A stretch of 64,000 bases of DNA from CBDCWA01 sp965223255 (lineage in GTDB: Bacteria; Pseudomonadota; Alphaproteobacteria; Rhizobiales; Hyphomicrobiaceae): the NCBI GenBank assembly GCA_965223255.1, contig CBDCWA010000002.1, forward strand, positions 434,001 to 498,000, given 5' to 3'. Positions 44,001-53,023 of this stretch are shown here, piece by piece; position 1 is the stretch's first letter, and every line of letters starts with the position of its first letter. The translations under genes and the position numbers were made by a program. The notes beneath the pieces are model-generated. The model searched no databases and had not been told where the DNA came from. It saw only the letters and a list, made by a program, of their open reading frames with translations.

Positions 44001-45278
44001 ATGTTGAAACAAGAAGACAGTGACCGTTTAACGAAAGTAGGTCCGGGCACACCGGGTGGCACGCTCCTTCGCCGCTATTGGTTGCCGATCTTATTGTCGC
44101 GCGAAGTCGCTGAACCAGACGGTGCGCCGGTTCGGGTGCGGCATCTTGGCGAGGATCTTCTGGCTTTCCGTGCGAGTGATGGCCGCATCGGATTGGTTGA
44201 CGCCTTCTGCCCGCATCGCCGCGCGCCATTGTTTTTTGGGCGCAATGAGGAGTGTGGTATTCGCTGCGCTTATCACGGCTGGAAATTCGATGTGTCAGGC
44301 ACATGTGTCGACATGCCATCCGAGCCAGCAGGATCGTCCCTCCAAGACAAAGTCAAACTGCTGTCGTATCCAACGGTCGAGTTGGGCGGCGTTATTTGGG
44401 CTTACCTAGGTCCCAGCGAGCACCAACCGCCGCCTCCCGATTATGAATGGTTGCGCGCCCCGGATACGCACCGGTGGGTGTCGAAGACGTTTGAGCATTG
44501 CAATTATCTCCAGGCCTTGGAGGGTGGGCTGGATACGACACACTCATCATTTGCGCACAACAATAGGCTTGGCGACAAGAATATGGTGCGTCAGCAGGAT
44601 CGCTCACCGCGTCTTGATGTTGAGGTAACCGACTACGGATACCAGTACGTCTCCACCCGCAGCATCGACGATGATCGTCAATATGTGCGGGTGTATCACT
44701 ACATCATGCCGACCCAGCAGGTGCGTGGCAACATCACCCATCGCGAAGGCCACAGATCCAAGTTACCCAAGATGGATGGGCACATCTGGGTGCCGATCGA
44801 TGATGAACACACCTTCGTCTACAATTGGATGTTATCCTATAGCCACGACTATCCAATCCCGAGCGATGAGGCCGTTCGTTTGGAAACGGAGGCCGGCCGT
44901 GGCCCGGATGATCACATCCCTGGCACATTCAAGTTGCGCCAAAACCTGTCAAACGATTATCTCATCGATCGCCAAATGCAAAAGACTGAGACCTTTACAG
45001 GCATTCGTGGCATAAATACTCAGGACTTTGCACTACAGGAAGGGATGGGCCCGATCGTCGATCGTTCACGGGAGCATCTTGGCCATTCTGACCGCGCTAT
45101 CGTCGCAATGCGCCGATTGATGCTGCAGGCAACGCACGCCCTTGAAGACGGCGACAGCGCTTGGCCGCGCGGCGCTGACCCGCTCCATCATCGCGGCGTT
45201 CGTGCCTACGACGATTATCTGAAGAAGGGTGACGATTGGCGCCAAAAGTTTAGCCGCGACTTAGCAGCAAGATTCTGA
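44001..45278 (+). CDS. Rieske non-heme iron oxygenase, alpha subunit type
   Basis: 425 residues from ATG 44001; GTG at 43995 is also in frame. The [2Fe-2S] motif is C-P-H at about residue 70, 16 residues, then CAYHGWKF. The mononuclear iron site lies in NYLQALEGGLDTTHSSFAHN: Asp and two His are kept, but the usual Glu-Asn before them is replaced by Glu-Gly-Gly. The long C-terminal part (DHIPGTFKLRQNLSNDYLIDRQMQK) is typical of phthalate/LigX-like single-component oxygenases. A second Rieske oxygenase at 7441 is a distant relative. No reductase is encoded in this operon. Confidence 0.9.
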   Translation: MLKQEDSDRLTKVGPGTPGGTLLRRYWLPILLSREVAEPDGAPVRVRHLGEDLLAFRASDGRIGLVDAFCPHRRAPLFFGRNEECGIRCAYHGWKFDVSGTCVDMPSEPAGSSLQDKVKLLSYPTVELGGVIWAYLGPSEHQPPPPDYEWLRAPDTHRWVSKTFEHCNYLQALEGGLDTTHSSFAHNNRLGDKNMVRQQDRSPRLDVEVTDYGYQYVSTRSIDDDRQYVRVYHYIMPTQQVRGNITHREGHRSKLPKMDGHIWVPIDDEHTFVYNWMLSYSHDYPIPSDEAVRLETEAGRGPDDHIPGTFKLRQNLSNDYLIDRQMQKTETFTGIRGINTQDFALQEGMGPIVDRSREHLGHSDRAIVAMRRLMLQATHALEDGDSAWPRGADPLHHRGVRAYDDYLKKGDDWRQKFSRDLAARF

Positions 45279-45321
45279 TGACCGGCGGGCCGTCACGCCC
45301 GCACCAACCAAGGGGCGCCGC

Positions 45322-46788
45322 ATGGGTATTCGAACGGGCAGTGCGTATCTGGAGGGATTGAAGGATGGCCGTGAGGTTTGGTGCGATGGTGAGCGCATAC
45401 GGGATGTAACGGCGGATCCCCGCTTTTCAGGCGGCGCCAAGACGCTTGCCGCTCTCTACGACCTGCAACATGAAAGCGCGCTTCGCGATCGCATGACATA
45501 CACCTCGCCAACGACCGGCGATGCGGTCGGACTGTCATTTATCGAGCCGAGGACCATCGAAGATCTCCAGCGCCGTCGGCAGATGTTCAAGATCTGGAAT
45601 GATCATACCTGCGGCATGTTCGGGCGCAGCCCCGACTTCATGAACGTGATGCTGGCCTCATATGCCTCCGCCTGCGAAGCCTTCAACACTGCGGAAAGCC
45701 AATTTGGTGCCAATACCAGGGCAATCTATGAACGCATCCGTGAGAACGATCTCGCAACCACCCACGCCCTCGTCAGCCCTCAGGTCGATCGCTCCAAGAC
45801 CGTTGAGTTTCAGGAGAAAGACATTTCGGCGCGCATCGTAAAGGAGCAGGACAACGGTTTCGTCATTTCTGGCGCCCGCATGCTCGCAACCCTCGCCGCA
45901 ATCGCCGATGAACTCGTCGTCATGCCGGCGCCTTCTTATCCGCTTGGCGATAGCGAGGAGGCCAAGGATCACGCATTCGGCTTTGTCATTCCGATTGCGA
46001 CACCAGGGCTCAAGTTGATCGCGCGGCCTTCGGTCAACCACCAGGAAGCGGCGTCCGCTATGGATTTTCCCCTGTCGCATCGCTTCGACGATAGCGATTG
46101 TATGGTTGTCTTCGACAACGTCCTGGTACCATGGGAGCGCACCTTCATCTACCGCGATCTCGAGGCGTTCGAAAACGCACTGAAGAAGACGCACACCCAT
46201 ACCCATACCTCACACCAATATGCGACCAAGGATTTGGCGAAAGCCGAGTTCATGCGAGATTTGGGCTTCTCGCTCGCCCATTCGACCAATGTCGATCAGT
46301 TCCTGCACATTCAAGGGATGCTGGCGGAATTGATGCACGCCGTTGAAATGGTCCACGCCTGCATTGTCACAAGCGAATTGGAGGCCATCGAGGGGCCGGC
46401 CGGCACAGTTGTCCCACGCCGCGAGGCTTTGCAGACGGTAAAGTTTCTTTTCCCCCCGATGTTTCGACGCGCCTGCGAGATCATCCAGACCATCGGCGCC
46501 GGCGGACTGTTTATGGTCCCCTCTTATGCAATGGCTGACAGTCCGCTTGCCCCCGAGATCGATCGCTATTTTCAGGCCGCCAACGTTGACGCACGCGAGC
46601 GCATAAAGCTGTTCCGCCTCGCAGGCGATGCTTCGCTGACCAGTTTTTCCGGTCGCCAACAACTCTACGAGCGGTATTTTGGCGGCGATCCGGTTCGCTC
46701 ATCAGCAGCTTATGCAAAGGCCTTTGACAAACAACGGGCCATAAGCCGCATTGCAGAACTGCTAAAGCGCTGGGAAAATGAAGACTGA
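45322..46788 (+). CDS. 4-hydroxyphenylacetate 3-monooxygenase-like (HpaB family)
   Basis: 488 residues behind AAGGGGCGCCGC. The protein has the acyl-CoA dehydrogenase-like fold of HpaB flavin-dependent monooxygenases, which hydroxylate phenolics using FADH2 from a separate reductase. Landmarks are GLKDGREVWCDGERIRDVT at the start, YTSPTTGDAVGLSF, GRSPDFMNVMLASYA and VFDNVLVPWERTFIYRD. An odd stretch KKTHTHTHTSHQ at about residue 291 comes from a short CCCATA-type tandem in the DNA and lies in the loop preceding the FAD-contact helix. No HpaC-like reductase is nearby. Ring hydroxylation in the same pathway as the Rieske enzyme is likely. Confidence 0.88.
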   Translation: MGIRTGSAYLEGLKDGREVWCDGERIRDVTADPRFSGGAKTLAALYDLQHESALRDRMTYTSPTTGDAVGLSFIEPRTIEDLQRRRQMFKIWNDHTCGMFGRSPDFMNVMLASYASACEAFNTAESQFGANTRAIYERIRENDLATTHALVSPQVDRSKTVEFQEKDISARIVKEQDNGFVISGARMLATLAAIADELVVMPAPSYPLGDSEEAKDHAFGFVIPIATPGLKLIARPSVNHQEAASAMDFPLSHRFDDSDCMVVFDNVLVPWERTFIYRDLEAFENALKKTHTHTHTSHQYATKDLAKAEFMRDLGFSLAHSTNVDQFLHIQGMLAELMHAVEMVHACIVTSELEAIEGPAGTVVPRREALQTVKFLFPPMFRRACEIIQTIGAGGLFMVPSYAMADSPLAPEIDRYFQAANVDARERIKLFRLAGDASLTSFSGRQQLYERYFGGDPVRSSAAYAKAFDKQRAISRIAELLKRWENED

Positions 46789-46881
46789 CGCACGCGGGAA
46801 CGCCGCAGCACCGCTGGACCAAATTCGCGAATTCGATGAGCTGACATGGAACACCACCCGCTGCTTGAATCGGCACCATAG

Positions 46882-47790
46882 ATGGGAGAGTTCATTGTCA
46901 GCCTGGCCGGGACCGAAACCGGCAAGACCGTCGCACTCGTGCTCATTCTGTTTTCCGCATTAGCACACGCGACATTCGGTGCCATAAACAAGGGCGGCAT
47001 CGACCCGTTCGTAAACCGCGGCGCCATCAATCTCGCTTATGGTTTATTTGCGGCCCCTTTTGCGCTGTTTGTCTTCCCCTGGCCATCGGCGGATCTGTTG
47101 TGGTTTTTTGTTTTCGTCATCATCGTCCACCTCGTTTATGAATCACTTCAGGCTGCTTCCTTTCATTTGGGCAATTTCACATTGGTTTATCCAATCGCCC
47201 GCGGCACCGGCCCGCTGGCTGGTGTCACGCTTGCTGTCATCATATTTTCTGAATCCTATCGGCCCGGCCAATGGGCAGGTGTCGTCCTGCTGTCACTTGC
47301 AATCTTTGGCCTTGCCGCTGCCAATTTGCGCGCCGCCAACATTCGACTTGCTGACGCTGGAAAATTGCTGAGCGCAATTGCGGTGGCGTTTGTGACGGGC
47401 ATCATGGTCGCGGTCTACACAAACGTCGACGCCTACGCCATACGGATGGCGCAAGATCCCTTCACGTTTTTGGCCTGGTTTTTCATGCTGACCGGCATGG
47501 CATTTCCATTCATCGCCTTCGCCCGCTATCGCATGTTGGAACACAAGCCCGATTTGCGCGCCCTTGCGGTGCGCGGCCTCCTCGGCGCGATTGTCGCTTA
47601 TTTGAGTTTCGGCTCAATCATGGTTGCAACCCGCATCGATGATGTGGGCAAGGCTGCAGCCCTAAGGGAAACATCGATCATATTTGCGACTGTGATTGGC
47701 GTATTCATATTTCGCGAGCACATCGATCGCACGCGCGTTTTACTGATTGTCCTGATCACGCTCGGCGCGGTTTTGGTGCAACTCGGCTGA
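46882..47790 (+). CDS. EamA/DMT-superfamily transporter
   Basis: 302 residues with ten predicted membrane helices in two EamA halves. The first half contains LILFSALAHATFGAINKGGIDP and LVYPIARGTGPLAGVTLAVIIFSE; the second contains GLLGAIVAYLSFGSIMVATR and ALRETSIIFATVIGVFIFRE. Such proteins export or import small metabolites, often amino acids. It follows the HpaB-like gene by 93 bp and ends the plus-strand operon, so it may move a pathway intermediate. No strong SD is seen before ATG 46882. Confidence 0.87.
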   Translation: MGEFIVSLAGTETGKTVALVLILFSALAHATFGAINKGGIDPFVNRGAINLAYGLFAAPFALFVFPWPSADLLWFFVFVIIVHLVYESLQAASFHLGNFTLVYPIARGTGPLAGVTLAVIIFSESYRPGQWAGVVLLSLAIFGLAAANLRAANIRLADAGKLLSAIAVAFVTGIMVAVYTNVDAYAIRMAQDPFTFLAWFFMLTGMAFPFIAFARYRMLEHKPDLRALAVRGLLGAIVAYLSFGSIMVATRIDDVGKAAALRETSIIFATVIGVFIFREHIDRTRVLLIVLITLGAVLVQLG

Positions 47791-47885
47791 GCGCGAAATT
47801 GGAGCAGGCGCTCGGTCACGGGCATCAAGTCTCAGCCAACTTGGTGGCGGAGACCCAGGGCCCAAAGATGATCGCGGCCTAGAAG

Positions 47886-47950
47886 TAGAGCAATGGGCGA
47901 TCGATCGGCATCATTCCGGTTTTGAGTCGGACTAATCGCCTGTTGCTCTA
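47886..47950. repeat. Palindromic intergenic element, copy 1
   Basis: TAGAGCAATGGGCGAT at 47886 and ATCGCCTGTTGCTCTA ending at 47950 are inverted repeats matching at 14 of 16 positions, around a 33-bp centre. The element fills the space between convergent genes. Its right tip supplies the TAG stop of the minus-strand gene ending at 47948. Related copies lie at 54136 and 61519. It may act as a bidirectional terminator. Confidence 0.65.
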
Positions 47951-48778
47951 GCCGCCCTTCAACACGCGATGTATGTCAGGTTGGCCGAGGGCGCCGGCGG
48001 CAAACTCATATGTGCCGCTATTCATCATCTCTTCCGCCCCCTTGCGCACCAGCGTCAGCGCCGCCTTGGCAAAGCTTGAGCCAACGGTGACCCGCCTTAC
48101 ACCAAGTTGTTCGAGTTCTGACACATTGGGTGATCCCGGCCCTGCCAGGATATTGAGCGGTCCATTGATGGCCTCAGCCAATCGGCCGATGGCAGCACTG
48201 TCGCGGACCGAAATAACGAATGCGCAATCTGCACCGGCGTCCAGATAGGCGTTGGCGCGTCGGACCGCCTCGCCAAACGCGGCATCCTTATCATCGCCCG
48301 TGACAGCGAATGCATCGGTCCGAGCATTGATCACCATGTCTATGCCGCTTGCATCGGCCGCGGCCCGTGCGGATCGGATACGCTCGACAGACAGCGCAAA
48401 GTCGATCAGCGTGCGCGGACCATGCTTGGTGCTATCCTCGATATTGATACCCACCGCACCGGCCTCGAGCGTTGCGCGAACCGTATCGCCAACTGCGCTA
48501 GCGCTTTCACCGAAACCGGCTTCCATGTCCGCCGACAATGGCACCGTTATCGCGTCTGCCATTCGCTTGACCGCAGCGCACATGTCATCGCGCGGAATGT
48601 TTTCGCCATCCGGGTATCCGAGTGAGAACGCGCAACCGCCACTCGTGGTCGCCACAGCCTTGAATCCGACATCGACCAAAAGTGCCGCACTTGCCACATC
48701 ATAAGCATTGGGGAGAACCAGAATACCTGCCCCCGAATGCATGGCCTTAAAGTCTCGGGCCTTTTGCGCTTGGTTCAT
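47948..48778 (-). CDS. Isocitrate lyase/PEP mutase superfamily enzyme
   Basis: 276 residues with the barrel motifs of the ICL/PEPM superfamily: VATTSGGCAFSLGYPDGENI, PLSADMEAGFGESASAVGDTV (Mg-binding Asp/Glu) and AVGINIEDSTKHG. It lacks the KKCGH catalytic motif of true isocitrate lyase, so it is closer to carboxyvinyl-carboxyphosphonate mutase-like or oxaloacetate decarboxylase-type proteins that cleave C-C or C-P bonds next to a carboxylate. AAGGCGGATAC precedes the ATG. It lies 9 bp after the ornithine cyclodeaminase-like gene, in one operon. Confidence 0.88.
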   Translation of the reverse strand: MNQAQKARDFKAMHSGAGILVLPNAYDVASAALLVDVGFKAVATTSGGCAFSLGYPDGENIPRDDMCAAVKRMADAITVPLSADMEAGFGESASAVGDTVRATLEAGAVGINIEDSTKHGPRTLIDFALSVERIRSARAAADASGIDMVINARTDAFAVTGDDKDAAFGEAVRRANAYLDAGADCAFVISVRDSAAIGRLAEAINGPLNILAGPGSPNVSELEQLGVRRVTVGSSFAKAALTLVRKGAEEMMNSGTYEFAAGALGQPDIHRVLKGG

Positions 48779-48787
48779 GTATCCGCC

Positions 48788-49864
48788 TTATGGATGCACA
48801 TCTTGCGTGAACAGCTCCGTTGGCAAATCCTGGCCGATGCCTTGCTCTTTTGCCTTGCGATATACCACGGAACCACACGCGGCAAATTGATAGCCAAGAC
48901 CGATATTATTCAGGAACGCCGTTACCTCTTCCGGTTTCGTGCGGCCCTGATACTTGCCGGCAATCATTTGCGGTAGTGTCGGTAAATTGGCAAAGTCGAC
49001 TTCATGCACCAGCGCGTTCCAGCCTTTGACGCCGTCTTCCTGATCGTCCTGTAAATCGGCGGTTGAGAAGTGCATCGGCTTTGGGTCGTTGGTGTGAATG
49101 GCGACACGGTCGGCTTTATCATAGGCTGCCGGCTCGATTTCAGGTCTCTTCAACGATGAAATATGCATACCCGGCTCGATCCAGTGGGAAAAGAAGATGG
49201 GATCAATCGTGTTGGTGGCACAGAGTACGACATCAGCTCCGGCAATCGCATCTTCTGGTGTATCGACAGGAATAACGTCGACGCCGATTATAGGTGAGAT
49301 TTCGGCCGCAAACGCTTTGCGGTTATCTTCGTTCGGGCTGAAGCAGCGGATCTTATCGATCTTGCGCACCGACGTGATGGCCATCAGCTGCGAACCTGCC
49401 TGCCAACCTGAGCCTAGAATGCCGACATCGCTTGCATCCTCACGCGCCATGTATTTGGCGCCAAGACCATTGCAGCCGGCGACACGCATACGCTGCATCA
49501 CGCCATCTGGCATAATCGCCAGCGGCTCTCCGGTATCGGTTGAAAACAATAGGACCAAGCCGACCCAACGTCCGTTCGCCGCCGGTACTTTTTCGCGTCT
49601 GACGGTATTGCCGCGCTTCGGCCAGGTCACCACGTCTGAGTTTATGCGAACGGCACTAACACCGAACACTGGCGCCACACCATCCATCGATTTGAGACCG
49701 TAGACGGCGCCCTCGCGCTCTTTATGCTTGGTCAAAGTGTCTGAACGGATTCGGTTGACGCCCCGCCCGGCATCAAGCTCGATATAAGCCTTTTCAAGCG
49801 CGTCCAGGCACTCCGGCATGCTCAGTAAATTGGCAACATCATCGTTTGACAGTAACAACGTCAT
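48788..49864 (-). CDS. Ornithine cyclodeaminase/mu-crystallin family protein
   Basis: 358 residues behind GGGGAGAAACGC. Typical family features are an N-terminal substrate domain (MPECLDALEKAYIELDAGRG, later RMRVAGCNGLGAKYMARED) and a Rossmann fold with DVGILGSGWQAGSQLMAITSVRKIDKIRCFSP. VVLCATNTIDPIFFSHWIEPGMHISSLKRP follows. Members reduce cyclic imines or ketimines, or deaminate amino acids using NAD(P). The exact substrate is unknown. It is translated just before the ICL/PEPM-type gene. Confidence 0.9.
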   Translation of the reverse strand: MTLLLSNDDVANLLSMPECLDALEKAYIELDAGRGVNRIRSDTLTKHKEREGAVYGLKSMDGVAPVFGVSAVRINSDVVTWPKRGNTVRREKVPAANGRWVGLVLLFSTDTGEPLAIMPDGVMQRMRVAGCNGLGAKYMAREDASDVGILGSGWQAGSQLMAITSVRKIDKIRCFSPNEDNRKAFAAEISPIIGVDVIPVDTPEDAIAGADVVLCATNTIDPIFFSHWIEPGMHISSLKRPEIEPAAYDKADRVAIHTNDPKPMHFSTADLQDDQEDGVKGWNALVHEVDFANLPTLPQMIAGKYQGRTKPEEVTAFLNNIGLGYQFAACGSVVYRKAKEQGIGQDLPTELFTQDVHP

Positions 49865-49947
49865 GCGTTTCTCCCCTTTAACTGGGCTGAATATCTAGGG
49901 AAACGACGCCGAACGCAAGGTCTGTGCCGGGGCCTCACCGGCTGAAA

Positions 49948-51573
49948 TCAAAAACAGCCCAGATGCCGCAGCAGTCCTTGTGTCGATACATTCATCGCTT
50001 GCGCCTGTTTGGCGCTGCCCATCGCCCCCTCAATTTGGCTGGCGAGCGTCTTACCCAATTCGACGCCCCATTGATCGAAGGCGTTATTGCCGTAAAGAAC
50101 GGATTCGACGAACACCCGGTGCTCATAGAGCGCTAACAGGCGGCCCATGGTGAAGGGGTCCAGTCGCGCATAAGCGATCGTGGTTGAGGGACGATTGCCA
50201 CCAAACACTTTGTGGGGACCAAGTTTTGCGATTGTCGCCGGCTCGGCACCTTGGTCGGCCAGTTCCGCCTCTGCCTCTTCTCGTGTCCGCCCGAAGGCCA
50301 AGGCTTCAGACTGTGCCAGACAATTGGCAATGAGCGCACGGTGATGATGTGCGAGGTCTGGTTCGTGGCCCTCGCCCGCGATCAGAAACTCGACAGGAAC
50401 AATGTCCGTACCTTGATGCAGATACTGAAAATAGGCGTGCTGGCCATTGGTGCCAGGCGCACCGAACACGATCGGCCCGGAAGGTGTTTTGAGCTGGCGC
50501 CCGTCCATAGCAACAGATTTGCCATTGCTCTCCATGTCAACTTGCTGCAGATGCGCGGGAAAAAGGGCCAACCGTTGATCATAAGGTGCAATGGCGCGCG
50601 ATGGAAAACCGCAAATCACCCGATGCCAAAAGCCGATTGCACCATGCAGTACTGCCAGGTTCTGACGAAACGGTGCTGTCCTGAAATTCTCGTCTAGTGC
50701 ATGGGCACCTTTGAGGAACGCTTCGAAATGCGCCGGGCCAACTGCCAGCATGACACCGAGCCCGATCGCCGACCAGACGGAATAGCGCCCGCCAACCCAA
50801 TCCCAAAATCCAAACGTTCGCTCTTTGTCGATGCCGAACGCCTCAACTTTCTCGATAGCCGTTGAGAGCGCCACGAAGTGCTGCCCAATTGCCGGTATGC
50901 CAAGCGCTGCAGCAAGCCAGCGCTTGGCACTTGCGGCATTGGTCATTGTTTCCTGTGTCGTGAAGGATTTCGAAGCAACGATGAACAGCGTCGTCTCCGG
51001 CGAAAGCCCTGCCAGAGTATCGGCCAGATGCGCACCATCGATGTTCGAGACAAAGTGAAGACGCGGCCCGTCGTGGTACGGTTTGAGTGCAGCTGTGACA
51101 AGAGCCGGCCCGAGGTCCGAACCACCGATACCGAGATTGACGACATCGGTGAACGGGTTGCCCGTTGCCGATCGCAGAGCGCCCGAGCGCACATCTTCCG
51201 CCAACACGACAACGCGCGCATAAGTCTGGCGAATGTCGGACATGACATCGCGGCCATTTACGATAATTGGATCCGGCCTGAAATTACGAAGCGCGATGTG
51301 GAGAGCGGGGCGATTTTCGGTCGTGTTGACTGCCTGACCATTGAACATTGCCCGGGTTCGTTCGGGCAGCTGTGCTGCCTCGCAGTGCGCCTCCAGCAGG
51401 TCCAGCGTATCGGTTGTGATGCGGCATTTGGAAAAGTCGAGCAAAAGATCGTCAAGCTTTACACTCAACGCGTAAAATCGATCTGGGTCAGCGGCAAACA
51501 AGTCTCTGAGGCTGCGGTCAGCCAATGCGTCATAATGTGCTTTAAGACCCACAAGTCGCTCATCATTTTCCAT
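49948..51573 (-). CDS. pgi: Glucose-6-phosphate isomerase
   Basis: 541 residues from ATG 51573 (MENDERLVGLK), behind AAGGAG; a frame to 51654 adds 27 residues that do not fit the family. Pgi interconverts glucose 6-phosphate and fructose 6-phosphate in glycolysis and gluconeogenesis. Signature stretches are VNLGIGGSDLGPALVTAAL, FIVASKSFTTQETMTNA, FWDWVGGRYSVWSAIGL, GAPGTNGQHAYFQYLHQGTD and NAFDQWGVELGKTLASQIE, containing the catalytic Glu, His and Lys. All family blocks are present and the length is normal. Confidence 0.96.
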   Translation of the reverse strand: MENDERLVGLKAHYDALADRSLRDLFAADPDRFYALSVKLDDLLLDFSKCRITTDTLDLLEAHCEAAQLPERTRAMFNGQAVNTTENRPALHIALRNFRPDPIIVNGRDVMSDIRQTYARVVVLAEDVRSGALRSATGNPFTDVVNLGIGGSDLGPALVTAALKPYHDGPRLHFVSNIDGAHLADTLAGLSPETTLFIVASKSFTTQETMTNAASAKRWLAAALGIPAIGQHFVALSTAIEKVEAFGIDKERTFGFWDWVGGRYSVWSAIGLGVMLAVGPAHFEAFLKGAHALDENFRTAPFRQNLAVLHGAIGFWHRVICGFPSRAIAPYDQRLALFPAHLQQVDMESNGKSVAMDGRQLKTPSGPIVFGAPGTNGQHAYFQYLHQGTDIVPVEFLIAGEGHEPDLAHHHRALIANCLAQSEALAFGRTREEAEAELADQGAEPATIAKLGPHKVFGGNRPSTTIAYARLDPFTMGRLLALYEHRVFVESVLYGNNAFDQWGVELGKTLASQIEGAMGSAKQAQAMNVSTQGLLRHLGCF

Positions 51574-51869
51574 AATGTCCCGCTCCTTGAGCGCTCGGTC
51601 CGACCGCATAACGCAGAATTTTTCCGCCTTTTTGGAGTGATCGAAATTGTGCATTAGGCTGGAAAAAATGCGTATTGTCCCAAACTAAAGCACGATGATC
51701 TAACAGTCACATGCTATTGACGCCAAGTGGTCAACAAGAGATGAACACTTGAAAACTGCGTCATTTGAGAGTGATAAGCCTCGCGCGGTTATCGGGCATC
51801 GCATCATCCTTACGGCCACCCCATATATCGCAGTGCGCCAATCGACTAATATAGGGAGACAGCGCCACC
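51574..51869. other. Divergent gap between pgi and tonB-like region
   Basis: 296 bp with no gene seen. It should hold the promoter of pgi on the minus strand and that of the TonB-like gene on the plus strand. AGGGAG at 51854-51859 may be a ribosome-binding site for a GTG at 51870. Confidence 0.45.
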
Positions 51870-52045
51870 GTGCAGGTGCAAAAGTCCTCCAAAACATCAG
51901 CCCCCAAGCCGGATGAGCCGCAACGCAATCGCATTGAGGCCGCAGAGCAGGATGCTAGCGAAGCTGCAAGCTCTGATGTCGCGCGTGAGGGCACCAGCAC
52001 CCAACTGATCCTACCCGACTTGCATCCGATGTACTGGCCAGAGAG
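51870..52045 (+). other. Possible out-of-frame N-terminus of the TonB-like protein
   Basis: From GTG 51870 a frame reads QVQKSSKTSAPKPDEPQ and on to LILPDLHPMYWPE, then loses sense. In the next frame the sequence continues PRVAAPMLIYALLALAAHAG, the start of the TonB-like gene. The two frames meet in an AGAGAG run at 52040-52045, where a missing base (or two extra bases) would restore one continuous protein with a cytoplasmic N-terminus of about 58 residues. This may be a natural frameshift, a sequencing error, or chance. Confidence 0.4.
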
Positions 52046-52063
52046 CCCCGCGTCGCCGCTCCA

Positions 52064-52930
52064 ATGCTCATCTATGCGTTGCTTGCCCTAGCGGCTCACG
52101 CCGGCCTCTGGTATGCGACTTTGCCGTATCGCCAAAGCCATCTCGTCGGAAAAGGCGGTATCGAAGACAAAGCCATCAACGTCGAAATCGTCAGTTTGAA
52201 AGGCTTGTTTGCCGCCGGGGCCTATAGCCCGCGCGCCAAAGTGGCCTCATCTGCCAAGGAGCGAAAGCTGGATAGCGACCTGGGTGGCGAAGATGAAATT
52301 GCCGCCGCTGACGCCGGCAAAACGCGCCGCGATCGCGACAAAGAGTCATCAGAGACGGCGCAACAGAAACCTCGGTCGGACCCGATAGGCGAAGTGCTGG
52401 ATAAGGATCGCCAGGCGGCTGCCGATACGCCGGCAGCCGTACCGCGCCCACCAGTCGAGCCGCAAACCCGACAGCCACCTGAAGCCAACCGATCCCCGAC
52501 CCCGCCACAGCCGGACGACAAAGTCGCAGATCGCGATCGCGTTCAACCAGACCGATCGCAAAAATCAACGCCGTCGCCGGCCCCCGGTGGCACGGCGAGC
52601 CGATCCATGGCCAGCGAACGAGCCGCCGTTCTGCCATCTGCGGCCCGCGCAGCAGCAAGCCGCGGCATTGCTCGCAAATATGGTTTGTCCGTGCTCAAGG
52701 CATTGCGGCAGGCCTTGCCACGCGCCACGAGCAAAAAGGGTACCGTCCACGTCAAGTTCGCAATTTCCCGGTCAGGCAAACTCACAAAGGCTCTGATTGT
52801 GAATTCCAGCGGCAGCAAGGCATTGGATGACAGGGTCTTGGACGCCCTGAAGCGTGTTGCTTTTCCCGTTCCGCCACCGACCTTGCGCGGTGACGATCTT
52901 TTCTATGACACCACCTACACCTTCAAATAG
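52064..52930 (+). CDS. TonB-like energy transducer
   Basis: 288 residues. One N-terminal membrane helix (MLIYALLALAAHAGLWYATLPY) is followed by a long Pro/Asp/Lys/Gln-rich linker (about 60-180) spanning the periplasm and a C-terminal TonB domain (about 195-288). The latter includes LPRATSKKGTVHVKFAISRSGKLTKALIVNSSGSKALDDRVLDALKRVAFPVPPP. It should pass proton-motive energy to outer-membrane receptors. No exbB/exbD genes are next to it. The start may really lie upstream in another frame (see 51870). It is followed 93 bp later by the MetE-like gene. Confidence 0.85.
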   Translation: MLIYALLALAAHAGLWYATLPYRQSHLVGKGGIEDKAINVEIVSLKGLFAAGAYSPRAKVASSAKERKLDSDLGGEDEIAAADAGKTRRDRDKESSETAQQKPRSDPIGEVLDKDRQAAADTPAAVPRPPVEPQTRQPPEANRSPTPPQPDDKVADRDRVQPDRSQKSTPSPAPGGTASRSMASERAAVLPSAARAAASRGIARKYGLSVLKALRQALPRATSKKGTVHVKFAISRSGKLTKALIVNSSGSKALDDRVLDALKRVAFPVPPPTLRGDDLFYDTTYTFK

Positions 52931-53023
52931 TTGGCGAGGCCCGATAATCTCTGGTCGGCCCTACCCGCACAATGGTCTGAATAGTCTTCAACCGAATATA
53001 TGAAACAAGTGAGGACAGAACTA

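Noticed and set aside
47948..48778. True isocitrate lyase
   Set aside because: The KKCGH catalytic motif is absent and the protein is about 150 residues shorter than AceA; only the superfamily is assigned.
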